Made by a program: the position numbers and the translations under genes. A stretch of DNA of 64,000 nt from positions 11,470,001 to 11,534,000 of the forward strand of contig CM059625.1 in assembly GCA_030435675.1 (NCBI GenBank). Direction: 5' to 3'. Positions 22,666-33,674 of this stretch are shown one piece after another (position 1 is the first letter of the stretch; each line of letters opens with the position of its first letter). The notes below the pieces were generated by a model that was not told the origin of the DNA, made no database searches, and was given only the letters and a program-made list of their open reading frames with translations. Source of the DNA: Steinernema hermaphroditum. Lineage: Eukaryota > Nematoda > Chromadorea > Rhabditida > Steinernematidae.

Positions 22666-25600
22666 ATGAAAAACGATATTTTGGACGATGGAGACGAAAG
22701 AAATAACTGTGAAGAGGAACGTCTTCAGGTAGACCGTAAGAGACTCGAAGCTATGATCACTGGTAGGGTAATGAGGTCACTCCATAGCCAGTACAATGAG
22801 ACTTTCAGGAACTCCTTTGCCGGGAAGCAGTGGGCTGTTACCTTCCGCTGATCAGTTCTTCGAAAAGGTACAAACACTGTCGGGGGCAGTAGTTTCTTGG
22901 CCTTCACGACTCAAAATCGGTGCAAAAACGAAGAAAGGTATTCAATTAATTGATTCTTGTTCTAAAACTTCCTGTTTTAGATCCTTACGTTAAGATCAGT
23001 GGAAGTCCGGAGCAGGTTCAGGCCGCGAAGCAACTGATTTCAGCGATGCTGAAAATAAAGGTATGAGTTAAACAGAAAAGCTTTCACTTTAGGTGTTCTA
23101 TGTAGTTTACTTTTCAGTAAAACGAATTGATCTGATACAGTAGAAAGATAGGGACTTTATCTACCTTCTTTTGCCGTAGAAATACATACCATTTAACAAC
23201 GATATTTCTGAGTATTAAAAAATCATAATATTGTCGGACCTGTTGTCGAAAACGGGCCCGAATAGAGGAGTTTATGAGTTGAAGTAGAAGTCTCTGCAGC
23301 ACATAAAAAATGAATGAATATTTTCCGAGATTAAGCAGTCCTAATGTTGAAGGCCATCACAAAACAACTTTAGCGCGATCGAGTGACTCTCAAGATGGAG
23401 ATACCGTTTTGCGAGCACTCTCAAATTATCGGACGTGGCGGTAGGAACACGCAGGACATTATGAAGGACACGATGTGCCACATCCACTTTCCCGACTCCA
23501 ATAAGCATAACGACGCCGAGAAGAACAACCAAGTCTCGATCGCCGGCCCTCTGACGCAAGTGGAAGAGGCCCGAATGAGGTTGCGAGTGGGTTATAAACG
23601 CACGATCGTAGATGAAAGCTTCTTCTAGCGCATCTCTCCTGTGTGCTTAACTGTCGACCTGCCCAACGCATCGCCGTCGATGAGCTTCGGCGAGCTCTCC
23701 CGGCGTGTCTCTCATCCCCAAATCAACGTTCAAGTACGGCACGGCTACTCCGGAGGCCTCAACTTCGTCCTTCGCGGAAATGCCCAGAACGAAGCCCTGT
23801 TCCTGGAGGTGTTCAGCAGGATCAGAAATCTGTTTCCTCGCCAAGTGAGCTTCGAAATAAGTTCTTGTCTGAAAGTGTAGGCAAATAGGCAGTCGAATCG
23901 GGCGTAAGTTCGACGACAGTGGAAGTCCGAAAGGCGCTCCTCGACGAGTTCGCAACCGAAGTCAATTACAAGAACATAAATTATGTGGCTCATCATACCG
24001 AGACGAACATTCACTATCGTCCAAGTGGCAATGATGTCATTTCAGTCATCAACATATCTGGACAACCCAGCTCGGTCTTAAAGGCACGCCGCTTCATAAT
24101 AGTAGGTGCTCTTCTAATAGGAAACTGGACGACGCCTTGCAGAGTTTGTTTCCCGCCTCAGTTAGTTTTGAAAAGGAAATCAATGACGGAAATGCCCAAT
24201 TGATGGATGAGACCATTTCTGCTGCAAAGGCCTGTGGAATTACAGTACATGAGCGAAGAAAAACAGGTCAAAGCAATGAGCACATTCAGGTAATTGAACA
24301 ACCAAGCACTTACAGAAATGAGCATTTCAGACAACAACTATAAAAGGACAAGAAATCAATCTCATGCTCATGTATAATCTTCGAAATAAATTACTGGCTC
24401 TGCCAGTCAATGTAAACGAAGTGCCTGACGAGTACAACGAAATGCGGGAATTACTGAAAGCGAGTCAACAGTAAGGTTTTGCAGAACTTCAATATTTAGA
24501 GAAAGCATAGCGATGGATAAATGCTTCTCTCCCGAGTACGAATCCCTCCGAGCCCTTTTCCTCCTTTTCAGCCCTACGGATCAGCAAGAAAAACCCACAA
24601 CAGACACGTTCAGAATCTCGACAACCGCACTGCAACCGTTCAGACGCGACTTCAATCACTCTCCAGTGGTTGAACCCAAAACGATGCCTGATCCAGAACA
24701 GTCACCAATCGCACACTCTTTACTTACCGGTGCAAAACACATCGAGAAACAGAACAGGTAACTTTTTTACTTTCTCAAAACACCGAGTGTCTTTTAATAG
24801 ATTTAAGCGTAAAAGCCAACAAGTGTGAAATGTCCTCAACTTGCAGTGATATCTGGAAAACGCCTGGCATCGAACGCCAATTCGCGAAGGATCGAGAGAA
24901 GATGCTATTCAAGGCGAATCGAGGTAGGAAACGCAAATGGAACACGAAAGGGAGCACCACGTTGCAGCGATCTACGACTCTCATATGCGAGATGTTCGAC
25001 AGCCGACGGATCTCTGGTCAGGCTACGGCTTCAGTAACTCCCTCCCAGCGGACATCTTGAAGAACGGCCTCCATCACATATGGAGTTCAGAGGGAGACAA
25101 TCAAATGCTGAAAATTCCAGAAACCACCGAGACGTCAAAATCGCTCTCGAAGGTAGGTTGAAGAGTAAGGGTTCGTACTAAATCAAGTAATACAGGCACC
25201 GACACCGACGAGCATGCTGGAATCCGTTCAAGAGGAAGACGAAGTGAACGATTACTCTCATCATAAGCTGAAGTCTCAGGCACTTCAGAGCTTTCACCGC
25301 CTGAAGACATCACCTCTCATAAGTAGAACTCCTTCTTCCTTATCGTAATCCGGATATACAATTTTTACAGACTTCTCGGCGTCAACAAGTCTCTTCGACA
25401 GTGCCCCCCAGCTTCCCCTGGAAGTCAAATGGGACATCAAAACATTCGTTGACCCAGCAATGGTACTGGTTCAGCTAGGCTGTGCCGAATATTTGGCTCA
25501 GTTTAGGGACCAAGAGGTATTGATGTGCTGCGTGGAAGCTCCTACAATACCCTGATATAGATTGACATGGAAGCGTTTCTGCTGCTTGATGAACAAAACC

Positions 25601-25747
25601 TAAAGGACATCGGTGTGAGCACATTAGGAGCCCGGAAGAAGATCATCAACGCCATCATAAGTGAGTTCTGGACAAATTTATTCATTTATGTATTTATGAA
25701 CAATAGAACTTCGAGAATCTGCAACTCGGAATGGATATTTTTTGTAG
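22666..25747 (+). CDS. bicc-1: Bicaudal-C (KH domains plus C-terminal SAM), RNA-binding
   Basis: Bicaudal-C proteins bind mRNAs through tandem KH domains, recruit deadenylase and polymerise through a SAM domain. The start ERLQVDRKRLEAMITG matches the family N-terminus. VVSWPSRLKIGAKTKKDP and HSQIIGRGGRNTQDIM with CHIHFPDSN form the first KH unit; the latter keeps the GxxG loop. A KH-like region follows (NYVAHHTETNIHYRPSGND), without an intact GxxG. Near the C-terminus, DLWSGYGFSNSLPAD is the conserved pre-SAM motif and the SAM domain ends GARKKIINAII. Fourteen or so exons, introns mostly 40-60 bases, one of ~310 at 23061-23373. One join fails: between ARRFII (24101) and the next block (24122) the frame shifts and the only candidate intron is 19 bases. 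A base error or a real frameshift must sit there. Identity is firm, intactness is not. Confidence 0.9.
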
Positions 25748-26066
25748 AGGAAAAAGATTCCGAACGGCTTCGAAGGACGTATGCGGTGCTATGTTGTGAT
25801 TTTGAAACGGCCATATAAAGGAAAGATAGACATTGCGACATACTGGGAACCGTTGGTAGGATAGAGGGAGATCAAACACAAGAATATGCATACAACACGT
25901 GTAGAACGATAGGTGGATTATGTGGGTCGTAGAATTTAGACAAAGGATCTGCGGGCAAATAACATGGCATTGTTAAACATAATGAGTACATGCCTACGTA
26001 CATGGAAGTAAATATTAAGAAGACTACACGTTTCTGATTTCACATACAGAACGACTTGCAGCTTGC

Positions 26067-27411
26067 TTACGAAGTCGATCCGCTAGCCTCCGGCTGCGAT
26101 GCGGCCTGGGCAATGAGCGCGGCTTCAGCGCTAGTGCGGGGTGTGAGGAAGCATTGCTTATAGTATTCAATTGAGCGAATGGGTCTCTGTACTCCCTTGG
26201 CAGTCCGATAGTCACGAATGCATTCGAGCATAGTGCGGAACTCGTCGACATGTTCGTCGACAACCTGTCCCCATTCAAAATTGTATGCTGCACGTCTTTC
26301 TTCAGGGGTCTCATCCAAGAGGCCCCGCAGCACAACCATTGTACCGAAATATCCAATCAAGTCGGGCATGCTATCCAGCAGAAGGATTTCATCGCCGATG
26401 TGATCGATAAGTTGATGAAGTGTTGATATAACATGAAACGAGTGATAGTTGATTCCAGAACACAGTGTGCCGATTTTGGTCATGTACATGTGGCGCAGTT
26501 CGCGCCAAAAGCGTTCTGCCGACAGTCCAGCCCTGTGGAATCTTTGACGCAGGTCTTCCTTGCGACTTGGCAAAAGATTGAGACGAACTGAAAGGAAGTT
26601 TTGGTTTCAAATGAAGAGAAAGGAACACGTACTGAGCTTTTCCATTGTACGTTCACCGAAACGGACTTCGTGCTGGACTTGAACAACTGGCTGATTCTGG
26701 ACATCAGCAGTTGGCTGGTTCTGCATTTGCACACGTTGGATTTGTGTACCTGGGCGATTCTGGGCCTGTGCAGAGGGCTGAGGATTCGCTTGAGCGGCTT
26801 CACGGGCCTGCGCTTCAGCGACCTGCCTTCCTAACTGCTGGCGCCACAAAGTCTCGCGAACGCTCACTGGACGCCACTTAGTACGTCGAACAGGAGTAGG
26901 ATTGGTAATGCTATTGACGATTGCGATCCGCCGCGCAGTAAGTGCTTCCACAGCAGCTTGGAAACCATCCGGCGATTCAGACTCATTTTGTTCCTTTTCG
27001 ACACTGTCTGAATTGTTGAACTACAGATAACAAAAACGCTTCCTTCTAACAAACCTGAGGTGTTTGGTTTTTCACCATTCGACGATTTTTCTTTGTTTGA
27101 CTTAGATCTGTGAGGTTTTCCAACATCAGAAGCATCGCCTGTCTTCTCCGCCTTGGCCATCTTCGTCGATTTCTTGCCTTTTGGTTTCTCCTAAAGCACG
27201 TTCACTCAAGCACAGACTCCGTTAACTGCCGAACCTCCTGTGTTTCTACAGTTTCTTCCCCATCGATTTTAACATCCAGGACGGGTTGAGAATTAACGTT
27301 TTGGATGTCGTGTACAGCAGTTTCCTGCATCTCAGCGTCGCAAGTATCCATGTGCTCGTTGTTGTCAACGATAACGAAGCTGTCTTGGCTGCCCGAAAGT
27401 TGATCTTCCAT
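26067..27411 (-). CDS. Unknown soluble protein with Gln/Ala-rich middle and helical C-terminal domain
   Basis: Four exons from an ATG at 27411 (MEDQLSGSQDSFVIVDNNE) to a stop at 26067 join in phase. The N-terminus is acidic and Ser-rich, followed by a Lys-rich patch (GKKSTKMAKAEKTGD), then a Gln/Ala/Asn-rich segment with repeated QNQP-type steps. The last exon (26067-26632) encodes about 190 residues of mostly helical, non-repetitive sequence (RFWRELRHMYMTKIG, SIEYYKQCFLTPRTS), which looks like one folded domain. Donors include GTTCGG, GTTTGT and GTACGT. No signal peptide or membrane segment. It lies head-to-head with the tetraspanin gene, about 715 bases between start codons. I do not recognise the family. 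Confidence 0.75.
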
Positions 27412-28126
27412 ATTGCGAGGAACTAAACCTCACTGCTAGGTTATTCTAGAGCATAAACAAACACGGATGCAGCGCGAACATATTCGTCCACCCTGAAATC
27501 ATAATATCAATAGTTATATTATCAAGCGTGTAGACATGAACAGATATCAATCAGAATAACGTATACGTAAGCGGAATAAGTGTAAGCGCAGGTGGAATCT
27601 ACGTGGCGTATCGCCGCATCTGTTGCCATAGACACCGGGTAATTCGTGAAAGGTCGGAATAAGCGCTCTATCATCAGATTAGGCAGCTATGTGCCAGAGA
27701 AAGCATAACCGGCAATAATGTTGCCGCGCAGGACATTCGTCGCCATAACGATAGTCTACCTACGTGTAGGTAAGATCTAACAGGCGGCAGAAGTGAATAC
27801 ACAGTGGTAAAATCAGACACATAAAGCCACGGGCATACATATGCAGTGACATTTGCTGAGCCGCTGCCCTTAAAGAAACTATCACAAGCTCCCCGGAGAG
27901 CGATCAGGTGCTGAGCGGTCCTGCCACGCTTTGCCTGGCTTAGCAGATATGTTGTTTAAAAATCTTTGTTTACGCCGCATCACCGTCACACTTGATCATC
28001 TGTCCTTCGCTTTATCCACACTCACCGTGACCGTTTTGCTGAATCACGCATGACTAATGGTTGCGTTTGTTTCAGCCACAGCCTTGACTTCTCATAAGGA
28101 ATTACTTGTGTTTGTAGCCGGCTGCG
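27412..28126. promoter_or_regulatory. Shared 5' region of two divergent genes
   Basis: The unknown minus-strand gene starts at 27411 and the tetraspanin at 28127, so this interval must hold both promoters. No coding exon is visible. A TTTGTAG acceptor at about 28111-28117, eight or nine bases before the tetraspanin ATG, marks either a 5'-UTR intron or a spliced-leader site. Confidence 0.45.
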
Positions 28127-29423
28127 ATGACAGGAGGGCATCATCGCACAACGAGATCTCAGGTGAGTGATGCGAGTAACGCTGGCTCTAACGTACTTCA
28201 ACAGGTGTGTATTCCTTATTGGTTTGTGGGTGTTGTGTCTTTTCTCACTGTCTATTTGACGTTCTGTTCTATAACATTCCTAGCACTCAGCTGCGTTGAT
28301 GTCTTTCAATTATTCTTAAAAAACACTGATGGGGCAGCTCTAATTCCTGCGAGGTCGTCGCAAGGAATGTCGCTTTTACATTCTACTGAGATCATTCTTT
28401 CTGAAAGTGACTTGTTTAGGCTATGGTTTATCTTGGTCCTCGTCGCGGAAAATCTGAAATAAACTGCTGCGTGAAGTACACCGTATTTGGATTCAATGTC
28501 GTGTTTTGGATCGTTGGATTTCTTCTTCTCACGATTGGAGCATGGGCACAGATTGAAAAGAATAATCCGTATAGTCAATTGAACCGTGCATCGAAATTTT
28601 ACTTGGACCCGGCATGGATATTAATTGTCGTCGGTGCCGTTACATTTTTGATTGGTTTCAGCGGTTTGTTTATAAACGTTTACTTTTGTAAACTTGTTAT
28701 ATTTAGGTTGTATTGGAGCACTTCGGGAAAATACTTGTTTTCTTTCCTTTTATTCATCTCTACTTGGCCTGCTTCTACTCACTGAAACAGCTCTTGCTGT
28801 GCTTGCATTCTCTTCAAAGGAATGGATAAATATGGAACTACGAACACGCTTAGATGACATGGTGAGCGATATATGAATGCATAATTTTTAACCAGATGTT
28901 GCTTAGGTGATAATGTATCGTGACGATCCAGATCTGCAGACACTGATTGATTGGATGCAACAAGATTGGAAATGTTGTGGCATTAATAAGGCAGATGACT
29001 GGGATATGAACATATATTTCAATGCTTCAGCAACTGCTTTGAAATCTGAAGAAGCTGGCGGTGTACCTTTTAGCTGCTGCATTAGTAAAGATCCGTTGCA
29101 GAATTTCGCGTGTGGCCATCGAGTTCGCCTAAATGTAAGTGTTCGACAGAGATGAATGAAGATGATTTAACTATTTCCTGCAGAGGGAGCGTGCCAGCAA
29201 TTCTATATACACAGAGGGATGTCTACCGAAATTGCAGCAATGGTTAGATAGCAATATTTTGATAGTGTGTACTGTCACAGTTGGTATAGCTATTATACAG
29301 GTAATACTCAGTTTTATCTTTTTCCTAATGGAACATTTTCAGATTTTAAGCATTTGTTTCGCACAGGATTTGAGAAGTGACGTTTTTGCGCAACGCGCCC
29401 GATGGTATCCTGCCGGTTGTTGA
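28127..29423 (+). CDS. Tetraspanin, TspanC8-like (TSPAN5/14/17 relatives)
   Basis: Four-pass membrane organiser; TspanC8 members escort the sheddase ADAM10 (C. elegans SUP-17). Six exons join cleanly. After a short basic cytoplasmic N-terminus ([12 protein letters not shown]) come TM1 ([16 protein letters not shown]), TM2, then [11 protein letters not shown] before TM3. The large loop has WKCCGIN, GVPFSCC, FACG and EGC, and TM4 ends FAQDLRSDV. Wording around PFSCC..KDP..CG..IYT.GC follows TSPAN5/17 closely. The segment that carries the extra cysteine pair in TspanC8 proteins reads [16 protein letters not shown] here, so only six of eight loop cysteines remain. PIG-S follows about 145 bases downstream on the same strand. 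Confidence 0.92.
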
Positions 29424-29555
29424 TCTCATGTATTTCTTGATGTTGCTCATCTTGTAAATCTGCGTAAAAGTAATCATTTTTGAATTCGTAGATGGACGTG
29501 GTCATCTTCCGTGCTTATTGTACTTTGTCGTTGTTGATAGTCTATTCGTTCACCT

Positions 29556-29568
29556 TAATCTTTATAGC
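29556..29568 (+). promoter_or_regulatory. Candidate trans-splice acceptor in front of PIG-S
   Basis: The sequence taatctttatagc ends one base before the PIG-S ATG and forms a pyrimidine-rich AG acceptor with no room for an upstream coding exon after the tetraspanin stop at 29423. In nematodes this arrangement is typical of a downstream operon gene receiving a spliced leader. This is inference; no leader sequence is present in the window. Confidence 0.4.
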
Positions 29569-31348
29569 ATGAGCTCGCCTGAGTCAGAGAACGTCAAGGA
29601 TGTCGTGATCAACAGGATTAGAGATTCGCTCCAGAAGTATGAACGAGAAGAAGGCTTTTATCGTCGCATGTGTACGCTTTACTTCGTTATTGTCGTTGTC
29701 TTTGGTGGGATTTCCCTCTGGTGGGTGACGACCTCCACCCCAAGAGCCTATCTGCGCAGCTTCACTGAAGATCATGTCATGCATATCCCAGCGACTGTTC
29801 GTCTTGGGATTGTGCGGTCTGCCGATCTTTCTTCACAAGATTTGGATCAGATTTCGAGCAAGCTACTGGAAGAACTTGAGAAGTTTGCCCATCAATCCCG
29901 GTTCAGCCTGAAGTTTTCATTGGACAAACTCGTCTTTTCGTCATTGAAAGAAGCAGAAGTTTACGATGCTCCTCATGCCGAAGAAGTTGTGATCAATTTA
30001 TTGTTAATTGCTTCAAAGGACTGGCCGTACTTTTCGTCAAAGAAGGTTCACCTTGGTTCAAAATTATGGTCGTACGCTCAGTGGGATGAAGCTGATCTTG
30101 ACCGAACAGTCAGCCGGCTGAACTTTGCAATCCGTGATATCATGATTGACATCGATCATTTGGTTTCCATCGTGCGTCGGGATACGAAAAATCCTATGGG
30201 CGCTTTGGAAATCGCCAGTCTTCCCTCATCACAGCAAGTATATTCTACCCTACATTCTATCCTGATTACCATTTACTCATTTCAGAAACGTCATATTTGG
30301 GATTCAGCTGCATTGTCCGTTATCTACAATGTTCACTTAATTTATCTTCACAACCTTCGCGAACATTTGGAATGGAACGATGTTGGCACAAACTCCGATC
30401 TCCAACACGAAGCGCTTTCTGCTGTGAACCGTTTTGGCAATCGGATTCGCAATGTGACTGACCTTCATGTCACGGCGGAGCACTTGTGGGATTTCGATCT
30501 CGCTTCCTTCTTAACTGTGGATGTGCAGAAGCGAAATGTTATTAGTCATAAGCAAGTCTCCAAGCTTATAGCGTCTATTGATGCGGCCACATCAACGGTA
30601 GAATCTGCGTATCCACTTATTAAGTTATTGGTGATTGAATCATCTGAACCTATAGTTTTAATTGATGAACACGTAAGTTTCCGCAAATTTTGTTAAAAAA
30701 TATAACCTTGACCTTTTCAGACCGAAGATGCCTTTGCTTTTGCTGTTGCTTCGTGGGGAGGAATCATTTCACCGAAAATCCTTGATGAAGATTCAGTACT
30801 GAGAACGTCAGTTTCTCATAATTTGGTTGGTGTGTTGAGGGTGCTGTTGGGTATGGACTCGGAACTGGATGCTGTTTACAGCAAAAATCCTTCACCTGTT
30901 TCAAACTGGGAGATCGAGCGGTTGAAATTGCGTTCATTCGTAGATAACACGATGCGTTGTATTTCTTCCGTTGAAGCCATCCACCAGCTCACCCGAAATA
31001 TCGCCACACTTGCCGTTTCTAACTACGTATGTTCAATTTCAGCGTTTAATATTTTTGTGCATCATGCTCGTTTAGGTTTCGCAGTTGGTTAATTCAAGTG
31101 TTGAATTCTTGGACGACGGCGTTTCCAAAATGTTTAGAGACGGTGTAATTTCATTGGACAGTGTACTGAAAGCTCGATTTTTGGCTGACAAGTTCATTAA
31201 TGAACCGAGTCTCCTTGGTCTCTTGCATTTCTCTTATGATATGAAACTGGCCGTTTACCTTCCGCTTGCCTTTCCCATTCTCATGCCGGTTGCATCTTCG
31301 ATCCTTGCTGTTGTGAAACGTTTAATCTATGATACTCAGAAACAGTGA
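29569..31348 (+). CDS. PIGS: PIG-S, GPI-anchor transamidase subunit
   Basis: PIG-S is a structural subunit of the ER complex that attaches GPI anchors to proteins. The ATG at 29569 opens MSSPESENVKDVV. A first membrane segment precedes SLWWVTTSTPRAYL, equivalent to the PLWWVTTS of vertebrate PIG-S. Near the C-terminus come ASWGGIISP, NWEIERLKLRSFVDN and YDMKLAVYLPLAFPILMP, the second membrane segment, then a short cytoplasmic tail. Topology (two TM segments, large lumenal middle) and order match the family. Exons end at 30672 and 31026, with consensus splices. A 48-base stop-free stretch at 30238-30285 has GTATAT and TTTCAG ends and may be an additional intron; reading through it would add 16 residues. 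Confidence 0.93.
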
Positions 31349-31557
31349 TGCTCAAATTTTCAGTTAATAACTTGTATCTTATATAGGTGTAAATAAGATG
31401 TTATTGCTTATTTCTGAAGTGTACAATTCGAAACATCGGTTACAGGTCAGAAGCTAGATCCTGTTTGCAGAAATCAGTGTCACAACAGTGTGTCAGTGAT
31501 GGAAGTTCGTGAATGCCGTGTCAAGCCTGAAAACCTTTGGTTTCATATGAAAAGTTG

Positions 31558-31692
31558 CACCCCATTAATCAATTCGTTCTGCGCGTTTTTTCACCTGATA
31601 TTCTCATGGATTTAAAAATTCGTTGGACTACGATAGACGGTCGAGTCAGCTCCATGTCGTGCGAACCCGGGTTGCGAAAGTTGAGGCCGAGT
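31558..31692 (+). repeat. Left arm of a ~130-base inverted repeat
   Basis: The sequence from ccattaatcaattcgttctg to gttgaggccgag recurs as its reverse complement at 33402-33536 with only a handful of differences. The two arms face each other about 1.7 kb apart. I could not find a target-site duplication at the outer ends, so the arms may be transposon termini or two inverted copies of a dispersed repeat. Confidence 0.8.
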
Positions 31693-33401
31693 TTTGACAA
31701 GCTCTCAGCGAACACAATACAGTGATACACCGTTAAGCAATATATAAGACGGAAATACTTTGAATTTGCTTGACTTTTGCGTTGAACAGGAACTCCGGTT
31801 TGTTCGACATGGCTTGTATCGATTAGAGTGAGAAAGAAATACAGACATGTCATTCCCACAGATTTATGAATATAATGCATGAAATGATAATCACCGATGG
31901 AGAAGATCTTGCAAAGTCGAAGTAGAGGGTGGTTGAAACATATCGGTGTGCGTTTCTGTTCCAGACAATGACTGTGTTGGGCCATTTGTCTCTGCAGACA
32001 GAATTGCAATTTGGAAAGACAAATGGATAGTCGTTCCCACTGAACATACATTCGTTCCTTGTCACGTATTCTGTCGTCGTCCACTATTTGACCTTAGCAG
32101 TCTCACCTCCGAATACGTGAGCTGCCCGTTCTCTCTTTATTGAGGGCGAACCTTTCGTGGGCGTTTTCAGCACTTGGCCCCATCGGCCTATCAATTAACA
32201 CTGGATTATGGGTCGGATTGATTACTTCGGAGAAGACCGAGGGGGCTCATCGCTTGTAGATTGTTTGCGGAATGTCTTCGCCAAAACATTTCTAAAATTT
32301 CGACAGATTAAGAAGTTGTTAAAGTCGTTTACAGAGAGATATAATAACTTTGCCTGCAAACACATTGATAGAACTAACTGTACTTTCATCGTCGAAGTAC
32401 CCTCAACTGATATGTTGTTGCCTAAGCAGTCTGGCTGGATCGGAGTGGGTGCGTGCTCTGTCTTTCCGCTAAGTTAGGCACGTGGCTGGCAGGTCCACTC
32501 TGGAAGCCACCATGCTCGCCCTTTCACTTCGTCCCTTTAATCGTAAACCTTACTTTAGAGTCGTACTCGCTGCACTTGGACTAATCACTTACGACTTCAC
32601 TTTTCCTGGTTTCAATTAACGCACTCGTTCACATCATCACTTCATTCCATCCATCGCATTGGCTATTCTTTCCCAAGGGATCATAGCGATCGCGATTCCG
32701 GGATCATCGACAGAACTGGCCGCACGAGATTCACCTCCACCCTCACTATTTGGCTATTTCGTGCGTTCCCAGCAGCGAATGCCGCATTGAACGTTATTGT
32801 TACACCCCTTCGTGATTGTCGTTCCGAATATGGCCTATTTCCACCCGCGCGTAATGGCATCCATGTTTTCCACGTGCTTGGCTTCCACACAAACACTCAC
32901 ACCTCCCTTAAACCATTTTAAGTGTACATGGCCTAAGATAGGCGTTTCGATCATTCAAAATAAATGCCTTCTATGCTCGACGCACCTGTCCTCCTCATTA
33001 AGTGGTTCCTGTCGCCATGTCGGCTTATGGCCTCCGTAATGAATACATTGGCGCAGATTGTGCACATTAGGATTGTCACGCGATGTAGTCCACCCTTCAG
33101 AGTATGCAAATCGGAAAGTTCCAGAGATTCATAGTGCGTGACCCGCTCGCGAACCGAGGTTCCTACGCTCCTCCTTATCGCCGCCACTTACGCGTTGATC
33201 CCGCCTCGCGATGTGTTTTTTAGTTGTTACCGTAATTTATTAAGTTTTGCGTCAAATTGAATTTATAACTTAGGTTACCCTATCCACCACAATCAATACA
33301 CCACAAAAACTGGAGTCGCTCGCAGGTGTCTTTGGATTCTAGTGCCACTTAGGATAAACCGAAGTTGCTGTAATGGCGATGTTGTGCTGTCGAGTACCCG
33401 C
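31693..33401. other. Non-coding spacer inside the inverted repeat
   Basis: This 1.7 kb has no frame I can link to a transposase or other known protein, and stops are frequent in all frames. It is consistent with a non-autonomous or dead element, or with plain intergenic DNA between PIG-S and the TRPV gene. Confidence 0.4.
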
Positions 33402-33536
33402 CCAACTCGGCCTCAACTATAGCATCCCGGGTTCGCACGACATGGAGCTGACTCGACCGTCTATCGTAGTCCAACGAATTTTTAAATCCATGAGAATATC
33501 AGGTGAAAAAAAGCGCAGAACGAATTGATTAATGGC
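33402..33536 (-). repeat. Right arm of a ~130-base inverted repeat
   Basis: Reverse complement of the arm at 31558-31692. It ends about 140 bases before the TRPV start codon, so it may lie in that gene's promoter or 5' UTR. Confidence 0.8.
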
Positions 33537-33674
33537 GCGCAAATGTTGTCGGTTCTCGTGAGAAGACGTTGGTATTCGTTTGTTTGTCGTGCGTGAATGT
33601 GCCAAAGCTCATTTCTTGAAAGTACAATCGTTGAACAATACTTGAAGGATGAAGTGTTGAGTGAGCAGCCTACA

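Noticed and set aside
33410..33440. tRNA-like GGTTCG box
   Set aside because: The match lies within the inverted repeat and no cloverleaf can be drawn around it.
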